DNA of 64,000 nt from Pseudomonadota bacterium. Its GTDB lineage: Bacteria > Pseudomonadota > Gammaproteobacteria > Steroidobacterales > Woeseiaceae. This document shows positions 1 through 8,857 of this stretch, piece by piece. The translations under genes and the position numbers were made by a program. Under the pieces are notes generated by a model that saw only the letters and a program-made list of their open reading frames with translations, was not told where the DNA came from and did not search any database. Location of the stretch: assembly GCA_027621915.1 (NCBI GenBank), contig JAQCAD010000010.1, forward strand, positions 1 through 64,000, given 5' to 3'. Each line of letters begins with the position of its first letter. Positions within the stretch are counted from its first letter, which is position 1.

Positions 1-1248
<1,248 letters not shown>

Positions 1249-1316
1249 TCATGGATAGTCGTCTGGTTAAGCTGTCAATACGATCCTTATAAACCACAGC
1301 AACGGCCCGGATTAAT

Positions 1317-2858
1317 ATGGCCGCAAAAGCAAATAAAGTCGCCCTGGCGACCACATCGCAGCTCGCCGCTGATGCTGCAGCTGAAATCGCGGATCTCGGC
1401 GGCAATGCCGCTGATTGCGGCATTGCCGCGGCAATATCTTCGATCAACACACAACCAGGCGTCTGTGCGCTGGCAGGAAGTGCGTTTATCACGATCTGGG
1501 AAGCCGGGCGCAAGCCGATCACGATCGACGGCAATGTCGCAATCCCTGGAATCGGCCTGCCAGCAGACCATGATCCGGTCGCCGAGGTGGTTGAAATCGA
1601 GTATGGCGGTGGCATAAAAACACTTGTCGGAGCGTCTTCCGTTGCGGTGCCTGGCACGCTGGCGGCTCTGCATAAGGCGTCCGAACTATACGGAAAATTG
1701 CCCTGGCGTGATCTGCTTCAACCCACTATCCGCGCAGTGCGCAACGGCTTTCCATTCGCAAGGGCCTGTCACTATTACCTGGGCTATGCTGGCAAAGTTA
1801 TCTACGGTCGCAGCGACGATGGCTATCGCGCCTTGCACGACGAGAACGGTCGGCTACGCGATGTCGACAATACAATTTTGATTCCGCACCTTGCTGACAG
1901 CCTCACGGCGATTGCTGACGAAGGCGAACGAATTTTCTACGAAGGTGAAATTGGCCGGCGCATTGTCGCGCATGTGGCGGAGCGAGGCGGCACACTCACG
2001 ATCGACGACCTGAAGAACTACGTACCAGAGATTCGTGACTCGTTGGTTGTTACTGTCGGTAGTTGGCAAATCGCGACCAACCCACCACCGGCTATCGGCG
2101 GCGCGGGATTGGCCGCGATGCTACTTTCGTTCGGCACCGAACCGATGGAAGCCTGGGACCATGCATCAGTGCTTCGACTTATCAGGACGCAACAAGCGGT
2201 AATGTCGTACCGGCAAGAAAATATCTACACGGCCGATGACATTACCGCCCCAGTCGAGGAGATTCTTGAGCTGGCAAAGTCGCAGACCTTGTTGTCACGG
2301 TGGTCATCAGGATCGACTGTACATACGTCATCCGTTGACCGTAATGGGCTCGCCTTTTCCATCACTGCTTCGTCCGGCTATGGGTCCGGTGAAATGCCGG
2401 GCAACACCGGCATATGGCTTAACAACTGTCTGGGTGAAATCGAATTGAACCGAAGCGGCCTCCTTGCCGGCCCACCGGGCAAACGCCTGCCGTCCAACAT
2501 GGCCCCGAGTGCTCTACGCAGGGAAAATTGTGTGCTCGCAATTGGCTCTCCGGGTGCAGATCGAATAACGACTGCGCTGCATCAGTTCCTTGTCAACTTT
2601 GTACAACTTGATCTTGATCTAAATGACGCAGTAACACATTCTCGCATGCATCTTAAAATTGACGACGCATCGTCCAATCTTGCAGTTGAACCGGGTATTG
2701 ATTTGCCGGACATTGAGTTTCAAATCACTCGTTATCCGGAACCCAACATGTATTTCGGCGGCGTCGTTGCGGCGCTGGCCGACACCAGCGGAAAATTTCA
2801 GGCTGCCGCAGATCCTCGCCGGGAAGGCGGCACCTATATCGGACCGAACGGCCACTGA
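1317..2858 (+). CDS. Gamma-glutamyltransferase family protein (divergent)
   Basis: N-terminal nucleophile hydrolase family that cleaves gamma-glutamyl bonds such as that of glutathione after autocatalytic splitting. At 513 residues it is shorter than the roughly 580 of E. coli Ggt and shows no signal peptide, so it may act in the cytoplasm. The autoprocessing site is visible as STVHTSSVD, where the Thr before Val-His would be the nucleophile. The downstream GSPGADRITTALHQF segment and the NTGIWLNN segment match the family. The conserved DxREMAP-like segment, which carries the arginine that grips the substrate carboxylate, reads DGNVAIPG here, so specificity may differ. The gene lies 68 bases after frmA in the same direction. 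Confidence 0.85.
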   Translation: MAAKANKVALATTSQLAADAAAEIADLGGNAADCGIAAAISSINTQPGVCALAGSAFITIWEAGRKPITIDGNVAIPGIGLPADHDPVAEVVEIEYGGGIKTLVGASSVAVPGTLAALHKASELYGKLPWRDLLQPTIRAVRNGFPFARACHYYLGYAGKVIYGRSDDGYRALHDENGRLRDVDNTILIPHLADSLTAIADEGERIFYEGEIGRRIVAHVAERGGTLTIDDLKNYVPEIRDSLVVTVGSWQIATNPPPAIGGAGLAAMLLSFGTEPMEAWDHASVLRLIRTQQAVMSYRQENIYTADDITAPVEEILELAKSQTLLSRWSSGSTVHTSSVDRNGLAFSITASSGYGSGEMPGNTGIWLNNCLGEIELNRSGLLAGPPGKRLPSNMAPSALRRENCVLAIGSPGADRITTALHQFLVNFVQLDLDLNDAVTHSRMHLKIDDASSNLAVEPGIDLPDIEFQITRYPEPNMYFGGVVAALADTSGKFQAAADPRREGGTYIGPNGH

Positions 2859-2871
2859 CGCGGAGAAAGAA

Positions 2872-3570
2872 TTGACTGATAACTGGAAAAAGGCTGGACT
2901 GCCGACCGAATTGCCCGACGATCCGATGCACTGGGCCGACGCCTGGTTGACAGAGGCATTGGCCGGTAACGCCCAGCGCAATCCGAACGCAATGACAATT
3001 GCAACTGTCGATGCGGCCGGTCAGCCATCGGCCAGAGTTGTACTTTGCAAACAGTTCGTCCCGGATCCTGGTTACCTGGTCTTTTACACAAACTACCAAT
3101 CCCGAAAAGGCCGGGAACTCGGTGTGAATCCGAGGGCCGCCGGGTTGTTTCATTGGGACGCTGTCGGCCGGCAGATCCGAATCGAGGGCATCGTCGTTCG
3201 ATCGCCCGTTGACGAAAGCGACACGTATTTCGCAAGCCGTGACTGGGGCAGCCAGCTTGGTGCATGGGGAAGCGATCAAAGCGAGCCGGTTGAGTCGAAA
3301 GAAGCGCTTGTTTCCCAGATTCGGAAACGTGGATCAGAACTCGGGTTAATACTCAAACGCGGAACGCAGGATTTGTCCGCTGGCAGCATTTCACATGTCA
3401 ACAGGCCGCCACAGTGGGGTGGCTTTCGCCTGTGGGCCACTGACGTTGAGCTTTGGCTGGAAGGCGCAGATCGAGTGCACGACCGCGCCAAATGGACTCG
3501 CGAAATAAACCGGGTGTCGGAAGACAGGTTTTCGACCACCCGCTGGACCAGTACCCGGTTACAACCTTAG
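2872..3570 (+). CDS. pdxH: Pyridoxamine 5'-phosphate oxidase
   Basis: FMN enzyme that oxidises pyridoxine or pyridoxamine 5'-phosphate to pyridoxal 5'-phosphate. The protein is 232 residues, close to the 218 of E. coli PdxH. Family marks include PSARVVLCK, FYTNYQSRKGREL, FASRDWGSQLGAW and a C-terminal FSTTRWTSTRLQP that takes the place of the usual RLxP end. The open frame extends further upstream, inside the ggt-like gene, but the family starts near LTDNWKKAG. I therefore chose the TTG at 2872, which has GGAGA at 2862-2866 in front of it. Several PLP enzymes (yggS product, rocD, acdS) occur elsewhere in the window but are not linked to this gene. Confidence 0.93.
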   Translation: MTDNWKKAGLPTELPDDPMHWADAWLTEALAGNAQRNPNAMTIATVDAAGQPSARVVLCKQFVPDPGYLVFYTNYQSRKGRELGVNPRAAGLFHWDAVGRQIRIEGIVVRSPVDESDTYFASRDWGSQLGAWGSDQSEPVESKEALVSQIRKRGSELGLILKRGTQDLSAGSISHVNRPPQWGGFRLWATDVELWLEGADRVHDRAKWTREINRVSEDRFSTTRWTSTRLQP

Positions 3571-3576
3571 GCTCCT

Positions 3577-3768
3577 GTGGACTATCGTGTCAAAGAGAAA
3601 AATGTTCGCTGCCCATTCTGCGCAGAGTCGATTTCAGTTCTGCTCGATCTCTCGGTGACCAACCAGTCTTACATCGAAGATTGCCAGGTCTGTTGCCGGC
3701 CGATGCAGATTATTTATGAGAGTGAAAATGGTCAGTGCACCAGTCTGCAGGTGGAATGTGCGTCGTAG
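3577..3768 (+). CDS. CPXCG motif-containing cysteine-rich protein
   Basis: Small 63-residue protein with two cysteine pairs, CPFC near residue 12 and CQVC near residue 36, in the arrangement of the CPXCG cysteine-rich family (zinc-ribbon type, function unknown). The second pair reads CQVCCRP. It starts at GTG 3577, six bases after the pdxH stop, so it is probably cotranscribed with pdxH. The following beta-propeller gene begins inside its 3' end. The name is a family name only; no biochemical role is known to me. Confidence 0.8.
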   Translation: MDYRVKEKNVRCPFCAESISVLLDLSVTNQSYIEDCQVCCRPMQIIYESENGQCTSLQVECAS

Positions 3769-5740
3769 TACCTCGACACTTGCTGTCATTTTTTCTTTGA
3801 TCCTTGCGTGGGTGCCATTGCAGGCCGACGTGGCCCGTACCAAAGGCAATAGCTTCGGCGCCGATGTCTCACGCATTGATGGCGATATCGCGATCGACTT
3901 CGCAGGCAGCATCTGGGTGATGCCAGCGAACGGCGGACAGGCAAAACAGCTAACTGACGGCCTGATACCCGCCGCGGCTCCTCGCTGGTCGCCCGATGGC
4001 AAAAGCATTCTTTACCATGTTCGGACGGCTGGCGGCTCGGAGATCTGGCAGATGGACGTGGCTACGACTGATTCGCGCCGGATCAGCGAGCCGGGCTATC
4101 ACTATCAGGACGCATCCTGGTATCCGCTGGGTGAGCGAATTGTTTATGCCTCCGACCGCGGGGATACGGGACTGGATATTTGGGAATCCGACCTCCCAAC
4201 AGGGCTCTCCTGGCGAATAACCAGCCAAACTGGCGATGAAACAGAACCAGCCTGGTCGACCAATGGTCACCACCTCGCATACATTCGACAGTCGGGCGGT
4301 CGCCACGCGCTGATATTACGTAGGCGCGGCGAACCGGAACAGATACTGATCGAGTCGGATGCGCGATTGTCGTCCCCATCCTGGCGGCCCGACGGCAGCC
4401 TGCTGACTTTTCTGCTGCACGGCGAAGAAGGCCCGTCGTTGCAAATGGTCATTCTTTCCGACCCCCCGCTCATCCGAACCCTTGCCACCGGGGAAGATTT
4501 TTTTGCATCGCCGGTCAGTTGGCGCGATCGCATGCAAATGATTTATTCGGCGGACGGCGCGATCAAGATGCGCGACTTCGAAGATCGTATGGCGCGACGA
4601 TTGCCAATTGTAGCGATCGTTAGTAATGAAACGGCACCCGCCCCAAGGGTGGTCCTGAGACGCGAGCTTAAAGTCACCAATCCTCCGCAAGGCAGGCTCG
4701 TCATTCGTGGCGCACGATTATTCGATGGTATCTGGAATAGCTATCGGCAACAGATGGACGTGCTAATCGAGCGCGGCAGAATTGTCGCAGTAGAACGACG
4801 GCACGACTGGGACGATGCCACGGTTCTTGATCTTGGAAACGTAACAGTCATGCCCGGATTGATAGATTCCTGGTCGCGCTCCCCGGCCACTTTGGCTGAA
4901 GGGACTGCCTTGCTCACTTATGGGGTGACGACGATCGTCTCGGCGACCGCGAAGCCCGGTTTTGACCTGTCCGCCTGGGAAGACGAGTTCATGCCGGGCC
5001 CCAGAATTCTGCCTGCCGCGACGGCAGCCGTCCCCGCGACAGCATCTGACCAGCCCGCTTATTACCTGGTCAGAATTTCGCCAGCCGCCGCTGACGTGGC
5101 ATCAATCAGGAACTACGTTGCTGCCTGGCACGCTCGCGGCGTGCCGGTCGTCGCGGACAACCGGGCTGCGGCAATGCGAGTCGGCGCGGGTATCATTCTG
5201 GGCGCTGATCCTCTGCAGGCTGATGCGCGACAGGTCCAATTTTCGCAGACGGAACAAATTGAAAGCCAGTTACAACCAACACTAATCTCCGCACTTGCCG
5301 ATGCCGGCACGCCGGGCATTCTGACCCTTCTGAACTCCAGGCAAGCTACTCTGCTTGGACAAGTATCGCGTCCTGGCCGGCGGATTGCGGGCAACGTGCA
5401 ACTCGCCACCGCGTCTTCCCGGGTAGTCGCGGGAAGTGAGCCGAATGGTCTGGCGCCCGGACTCGCGCTTCATGCAGAACTTCGCGCAATTCAGGGTGCC
5501 GGGCTCACCGCAGAACAGACCGTTCATTCGGCTGGCAAAAACGCGGCGGCGATGCTTGGCCTCGACAATCAGATCGGGACAATTACGCCCGGTGCGATGG
5601 CAGATCTGATCCTGGTCGATGGCGATCCATTGGGCAACATCGACGACCTGATCAAAATCGTGGCAGTGGTCCGAAACGGACGCTTTTTCAGCCTCGTAAG
5701 CCTGCTTGAGCGGGCCAACGAGACAACGACTGTCGAATAA
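3728..5740 (+). CDS. Exported TolB-like propeller / amidohydrolase-fold fusion, metal ligands missing
   Basis: 670 residues. An N-terminal signal peptide (hydrophobic core LAVIFSLILAWVPL) is followed by PD40/TolB-type propeller blades (RWSPDGKSI, EPAWSTNGHH, SWRPDGSLL), then an amidohydrolase-like half. The amidohydrolase part has the beta-sandwich entry GRLVIRGARLFDGIW and the exit PGAMADLILVDGDPL. The first metal site, normally MPGLIDxHxH, reads MPGLIDSWSRSP, with Ser at about residues 381 and 383. The late GTD motif reads VVAGSEP. It may therefore be catalytically dead or use another chemistry (inference). ATG 3728 has GAGAGTG just upstream; ATG 3716 is an alternative. Either start overlaps the CPXCG gene by about 40-50 bases. 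Likely periplasmic. Confidence 0.82.
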   Translation: MVSAPVCRWNVRRSTSTLAVIFSLILAWVPLQADVARTKGNSFGADVSRIDGDIAIDFAGSIWVMPANGGQAKQLTDGLIPAAAPRWSPDGKSILYHVRTAGGSEIWQMDVATTDSRRISEPGYHYQDASWYPLGERIVYASDRGDTGLDIWESDLPTGLSWRITSQTGDETEPAWSTNGHHLAYIRQSGGRHALILRRRGEPEQILIESDARLSSPSWRPDGSLLTFLLHGEEGPSLQMVILSDPPLIRTLATGEDFFASPVSWRDRMQMIYSADGAIKMRDFEDRMARRLPIVAIVSNETAPAPRVVLRRELKVTNPPQGRLVIRGARLFDGIWNSYRQQMDVLIERGRIVAVERRHDWDDATVLDLGNVTVMPGLIDSWSRSPATLAEGTALLTYGVTTIVSATAKPGFDLSAWEDEFMPGPRILPAATAAVPATASDQPAYYLVRISPAAADVASIRNYVAAWHARGVPVVADNRAAAMRVGAGIILGADPLQADARQVQFSQTEQIESQLQPTLISALADAGTPGILTLLNSRQATLLGQVSRPGRRIAGNVQLATASSRVVAGSEPNGLAPGLALHAELRAIQGAGLTAEQTVHSAGKNAAAMLGLDNQIGTITPGAMADLILVDGDPLGNIDDLIKIVAVVRNGRFFSLVSLLERANETTTVE

Positions 5741-6023
5741 TTTGGCAAAATGCGCTTTGTCGACACTCGTATGTCGTCATTGTGCAGCGTCTAAAACCTC
5801 GTTTGGGAGTCTCAGACCGGACGACCGGCTCCAGTGATGACTCACAATAATCAAAGCTTTATTTTTCAGTGAGTTACTTCTTGTTGCTTTGAAGCAAATC
5901 ATGACCGGAATGGATATTTTGTCGATATTATTTACACAACAGGACTCGTTCTTAAACCGACCGCATCAAGAAACAGTTTAAGCGGTTGAAATCTCTTGCC
6001 TTGTAGCCTTATGGCATAGGACT

Positions 6024-6032
6024 TGCTATATA
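6024..6032 (+). promoter_or_regulatory. Candidate extended -10 promoter for an intergenic RNA
   Basis: TGCTATATA fits the extended -10 pattern TGnTATAAT. No good -35 box lies at the right spacing, which is tolerated by extended -10 promoters. Transcription would start near 6039 and run through the A-rich repeat to the terminator at 6210-6238. Confidence 0.35.
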
Positions 6033-6100
6033 TACTCGGCCCAAGCGAAGTGTAACTGAACTCGGCAACCGGTAATGATACAAACAGGATTTAGACGCCA

Positions 6101-6129
6101 GAAGAAAAATAACAATAATAACAACAACA
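6101..6129 (+). repeat. AAT/AAC triplet repeat (A-rich low-complexity stretch)
   Basis: The stretch from 6101 to 6129 is almost only A with regularly spaced T or C, ending in ACAACAACA. It is unlike the surrounding sequence. It could be a Hfq (ARN) or Crc-type site in the RNA, or merely slipped-strand expansion. Confidence 0.6.
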
Positions 6130-6209
6130 TCCAGATCCAATAACTATAATAAAGTCTGTATTTGGTTACCGAATAAACAGTTACCTCTTTAATAATAAAA
6201 AGAGTTATT

Positions 6210-6238
6210 AGCCCCGCCGTCAAACGTGGGGCTTTTTA
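6210..6238 (+). terminator. Intrinsic terminator
   Basis: Stem AGCCCC (6210-6215) pairs with GGGGCT (6228-6233) around a 12-base loop and is followed by TTTT, TATT. There is no plus-strand gene within 470 bases upstream, so it either ends a small RNA or acts as an attenuator about 60 bases before the methyltransferase ATG. Confidence 0.7.
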
Positions 6239-6299
6239 TTTGGGGCACTTCGCCGGTGCAAAGCGGTCTATAGCTCGCAACAAAACCACGGGGAACGTC

Positions 6300-7103
6300 A
6301 TGTCATACAAATTCGCCAGAATTTCCACTTCCTTGTCCATCGCATTGCTGGTCTCGTGCGTCGGTGAGGACATGCCAGCGGCCGAAACTGCAGCGCCAGC
6401 CAACGCTTCGCCGCAATCGGCGTATGTGGCCGCCGTACAGCACGCGCGTAGAACAGACGCCGATCGCGAAAAAGACGCTCGCCGCAAACCGGCGGCCGTT
6501 ATGGAATTTTTTGGAATCTCGCCCGGCATGGATGTTCTCGATATGTTTTCCGGTGGGGGTTATTACACCGAGTTGCTATCGCGAGTTGCAGGTCCAGAGG
6601 GTACGGTCGTCGCGCATTCAAATGAGGCTTATAGGCAATTTGTCGGTGAGGAAGCCACCAACCGCTATGCGGATGACAGGCTGCCCAACGTCGATATTCT
6701 GATGGCCGAAAACACGGCGTTACAGATGCCAGACCAGGCATTTGACGTTGTCATGATGGTTCTCGCCTATCACGACATCTACTTTGTCGACCCGGACAAT
6801 GGCTGGCCGCAAATCGATGGCCCTGCGTTCGTGGCAGAGCTTTTTGACGCGCTGAGGCCGGGTGGTGTCCTGGGGGTCGTCGATCATTACGCTGCCGCAG
6901 GTTCGCCGGCTGAAACGGGCGGCACCCAGCATCGCATCGATCCGGCAATTGTTGTCGCAGAACTTGAATCTGCCGGATTCGTTCTCGAGGCGCAGAGCGA
7001 CGTTCTGCGAAATATGGATGACGATCACAGCCTGCATATGGGTGATCCTGCCATTCGCGGCAAAACGGATCGATTCGTCATGAAATTCAGAAAGCCTGAA
7101 TAG
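6300..7103 (+). CDS. Predicted lipoprotein with a class I SAM methyltransferase fold
   Basis: 267 residues. It begins with a lipoprotein-type signal ending LLVSC (lipobox, Cys about residue 20). A class I methyltransferase domain follows: motif I VLDMFSGGGYYTELLSR, an acidic motif, DVVMMVLAYHDIYF, and the late LRPGGVLGVVDHYA. It resembles the family of predicted exported methyltransferases (COG4798-like). Lipidation would place it outside the cytoplasm, where S-adenosylmethionine is not expected, so the activity is unclear. The ATG at 6300 has GGGGAA just upstream; the frame is open further 5' but lacks a better start. It sits alone after an intrinsic terminator. Confidence 0.8.
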   Translation: MSYKFARISTSLSIALLVSCVGEDMPAAETAAPANASPQSAYVAAVQHARRTDADREKDARRKPAAVMEFFGISPGMDVLDMFSGGGYYTELLSRVAGPEGTVVAHSNEAYRQFVGEEATNRYADDRLPNVDILMAENTALQMPDQAFDVVMMVLAYHDIYFVDPDNGWPQIDGPAFVAELFDALRPGGVLGVVDHYAAAGSPAETGGTQHRIDPAIVVAELESAGFVLEAQSDVLRNMDDDHSLHMGDPAIRGKTDRFVMKFRKPE

Positions 7104-7242
7104 CCCGCGTTTATTCCGGTTATCACCGGGATAGCGACGAACTGAGACCGGTTTACTGTTTCGCGCTGCCCGAATCCGGCCTAATGGGTCGGATCCGGAC
7201 CGAATGGTCTTTTTCGTTCAAACAGAAACGTATCGGCGCATC

Positions 7243-8016
7243 ATGTTCAAAAAAATTCGCATTACTATTCTGTTGCTGATTCTCTTTTTCGTCGCTTTCG
7301 GTACGTGGTTGACTCAGGCACGAAGCACGGATTGGAATGACAGCCTCTGGGTCAAAATCTACCCGATCAATGCCGACGGTAGCGACGAGAGCCGCGATTA
7401 CATTCAGACCCTGGCCAAAGATGATTTCTCCGCCATTGAATCATTCGTCGCCCGGGAAATTCAAAAGTACGGACGAACCTTATCCCGACCTGTAAGGATG
7501 GAGCTGGGACGGGAAATCCGGGAACAGCCTCCGTTGATTGGCGAAGACCCCAGCACGCTCGACATCATGCTCTGGAGCCTGAAGATGCGCTGGTGGGCGG
7601 GGCGTACAGCCGGACCCCAGGACAGCCCGGATCCCGACGTCCGGATATTCGTGCGCTACCACGCACCGGATGGGCAGATCGTTCTCGAAAATTCGGTTGG
7701 CCTGCAAAAGGGCATGGTGGGTATCGTCAATGCCTACGCCGGTCGGCGCGAAGCAAGTGTCAATAACGTCATCATCGCCCACGAGTTTCTTCATACACTG
7801 GGTGCAACGGACAAATATGAGCCGGGAACCGGTCAGCCCGACTTTCCGCTTGGCTTTGCTGAACCAGAACGCAAACCGCTCTACCCGCAGAAAATTGCCG
7901 AAATCATGGGCGGTCGAATCGCCCTTTCCGAATTCGATGCGGTCGTACCCCAGAACCTGAATTTCGTGATCATTGGCGCAAAGACGGCGAGAGAGATACG
8001 ACTGACCAGTGACTGA
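7243..8016 (+). CDS. Membrane-anchored putative zinc metalloprotease, uncharacterised
   Basis: 257 residues starting at ATG 7243. Residues about 5-23 (ITILLLILFFVAFGTWL) form an N-terminal membrane anchor or signal peptide. In the second half lies HEFLHTLGATDKY, an HEXXHXXGXXD motif as in metzincin-type zinc proteases (two His and Glu, third ligand Asp here). The remainder (KMRWWAG, DVRIFVRYH) is not a family I can name. Most likely a periplasmic, inner-membrane-tethered hydrolase; the substrate is unknown. Note that TDKY follows the motif directly, as in some bacterial peptidase-like proteins of unknown role. Confidence 0.65.
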   Translation: MFKKIRITILLLILFFVAFGTWLTQARSTDWNDSLWVKIYPINADGSDESRDYIQTLAKDDFSAIESFVAREIQKYGRTLSRPVRMELGREIREQPPLIGEDPSTLDIMLWSLKMRWWAGRTAGPQDSPDPDVRIFVRYHAPDGQIVLENSVGLQKGMVGIVNAYAGRREASVNNVIIAHEFLHTLGATDKYEPGTGQPDFPLGFAEPERKPLYPQKIAEIMGGRIALSEFDAVVPQNLNFVIIGAKTAREIRLTSD

Positions 8017-8065
8017 GTGGCGTGAAGCATTCATTTTCGGTTCTGCTCTCTGTTAATCTGCCCCG

Positions 8066-8857
8066 ATGAATGACTTGGGGAAATCCCGGCTCTCCTGCGC
8101 TGCGCTGACTGTGTCTGTTCCGGGACGCACATTGATTGTCAATTTAGCGATCGACATAAAACCAGGCGAGTTCCTGGCTGTTCTCGGTCCGAACGGTGTC
8201 GGTAAATCTTTGACCTTACACACGCTTTCCGGTATTCGCGCGATTCAATCAGGTGAAGTGAAACTGGATGGCACTGACATCGCCAATGTTGAGCGACGCC
8301 GGATTGCGACAAGCCTGGCTCTCCTGCCGCAATACACAGAGGATATTTTTCCTGCGACAGTTTTTGATACGGTAATGATTGGTCGCCACCCGCACATCGG
8401 CCGGTTTCGTTGGGAAAGTGAAAAAGACCGCGAGATCGCTCTGGACGCATTACGACAAGTAGACCTTGGCACGCTAGCTGCTCGCGATGTGAATACCTTG
8501 TCAGGCGGAGAGCGGCGGCGCCTGGCAGTCGCCCAGGTGTTAACACAATCGCCGATGATCTACCTGCTCGATGAACCGACCAATCACCTCGACCCACAAC
8601 ATCAACTCGATGTTCTACAGATTTTTTCGGGCAAAGCACGTCAAGGAAGCGCAGTTGTCGCGAGCCTCCACGACGTCAATCTGGCGGCGCGATATGCCGA
8701 TCGTTGCCTGCTTCTGTATGGGGATGGTCGCTGGGAAATCGGTGCTACGTCTTCAGTCCTGACTGGCGACCGATTGACCGAACTCTACACAACAGAAATG
8801 GATACTGTTCCCTGGCGGGATACCAAACTGTTTGTTGCTGCGGGAAGGCCAGCCTAG
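8066..8857 (+). CDS. ABC transporter ATPase, cobalamin/iron-siderophore type (BtuD-like)
   Basis: 263 residues with Walker A GPNGVGKS, signature LSGGERRR, Walker B IYLLDEPTNHLD and switch ASLHDVNLAARYAD, as in FecE/BtuD ATPases that power vitamin B12 or siderophore import with a BtuC-type permease. The pduO adenosyltransferase and btuF genes nearby (10.6 and 11.6-12.5 kb) favour cobalamin as substrate. No permease gene is in the window, so it must be encoded elsewhere if the system is complete. The 3' end overlaps the convergent phzF-like gene by 4 bases. Substrate assignment rests on context. Confidence 0.8.
   Translation: MNDLGKSRLSCAALTVSVPGRTLIVNLAIDIKPGEFLAVLGPNGVGKSLTLHTLSGIRAIQSGEVKLDGTDIANVERRRIATSLALLPQYTEDIFPATVFDTVMIGRHPHIGRFRWESEKDREIALDALRQVDLGTLAARDVNTLSGGERRRLAVAQVLTQSPMIYLLDEPTNHLDPQHQLDVLQIFSGKARQGSAVVASLHDVNLAARYADRCLLLYGDGRWEIGATSSVLTGDRLTELYTTEMDTVPWRDTKLFVAAGRPA

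Larger units (their letters stand above)
6039..6238 (+). ncRNA. Putative small RNA with AAN repeats and an intrinsic terminator
   Basis: The 559 bases between the amidohydrolase-like gene and the methyltransferase gene hold no convincing reading frame. They do hold an extended -10 box, an A-rich stretch at 6101-6129 made of AAT/AAC triplets, a hairpin CTCTTT/AAAGAG near 6184-6203 and a clear terminator ending in a T run. A-R-N triplet repeats are a known binding pattern of the distal face of Hfq, and AANAANAA motifs occur in Crc/Hfq-controlled RNAs and in the CrcZ-type decoy RNAs of Pseudomonas. That this is a real small RNA, and its exact ends, are inference. It could instead be a long 5' leader of the methyltransferase gene with an attenuator. 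Confidence 0.4.
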
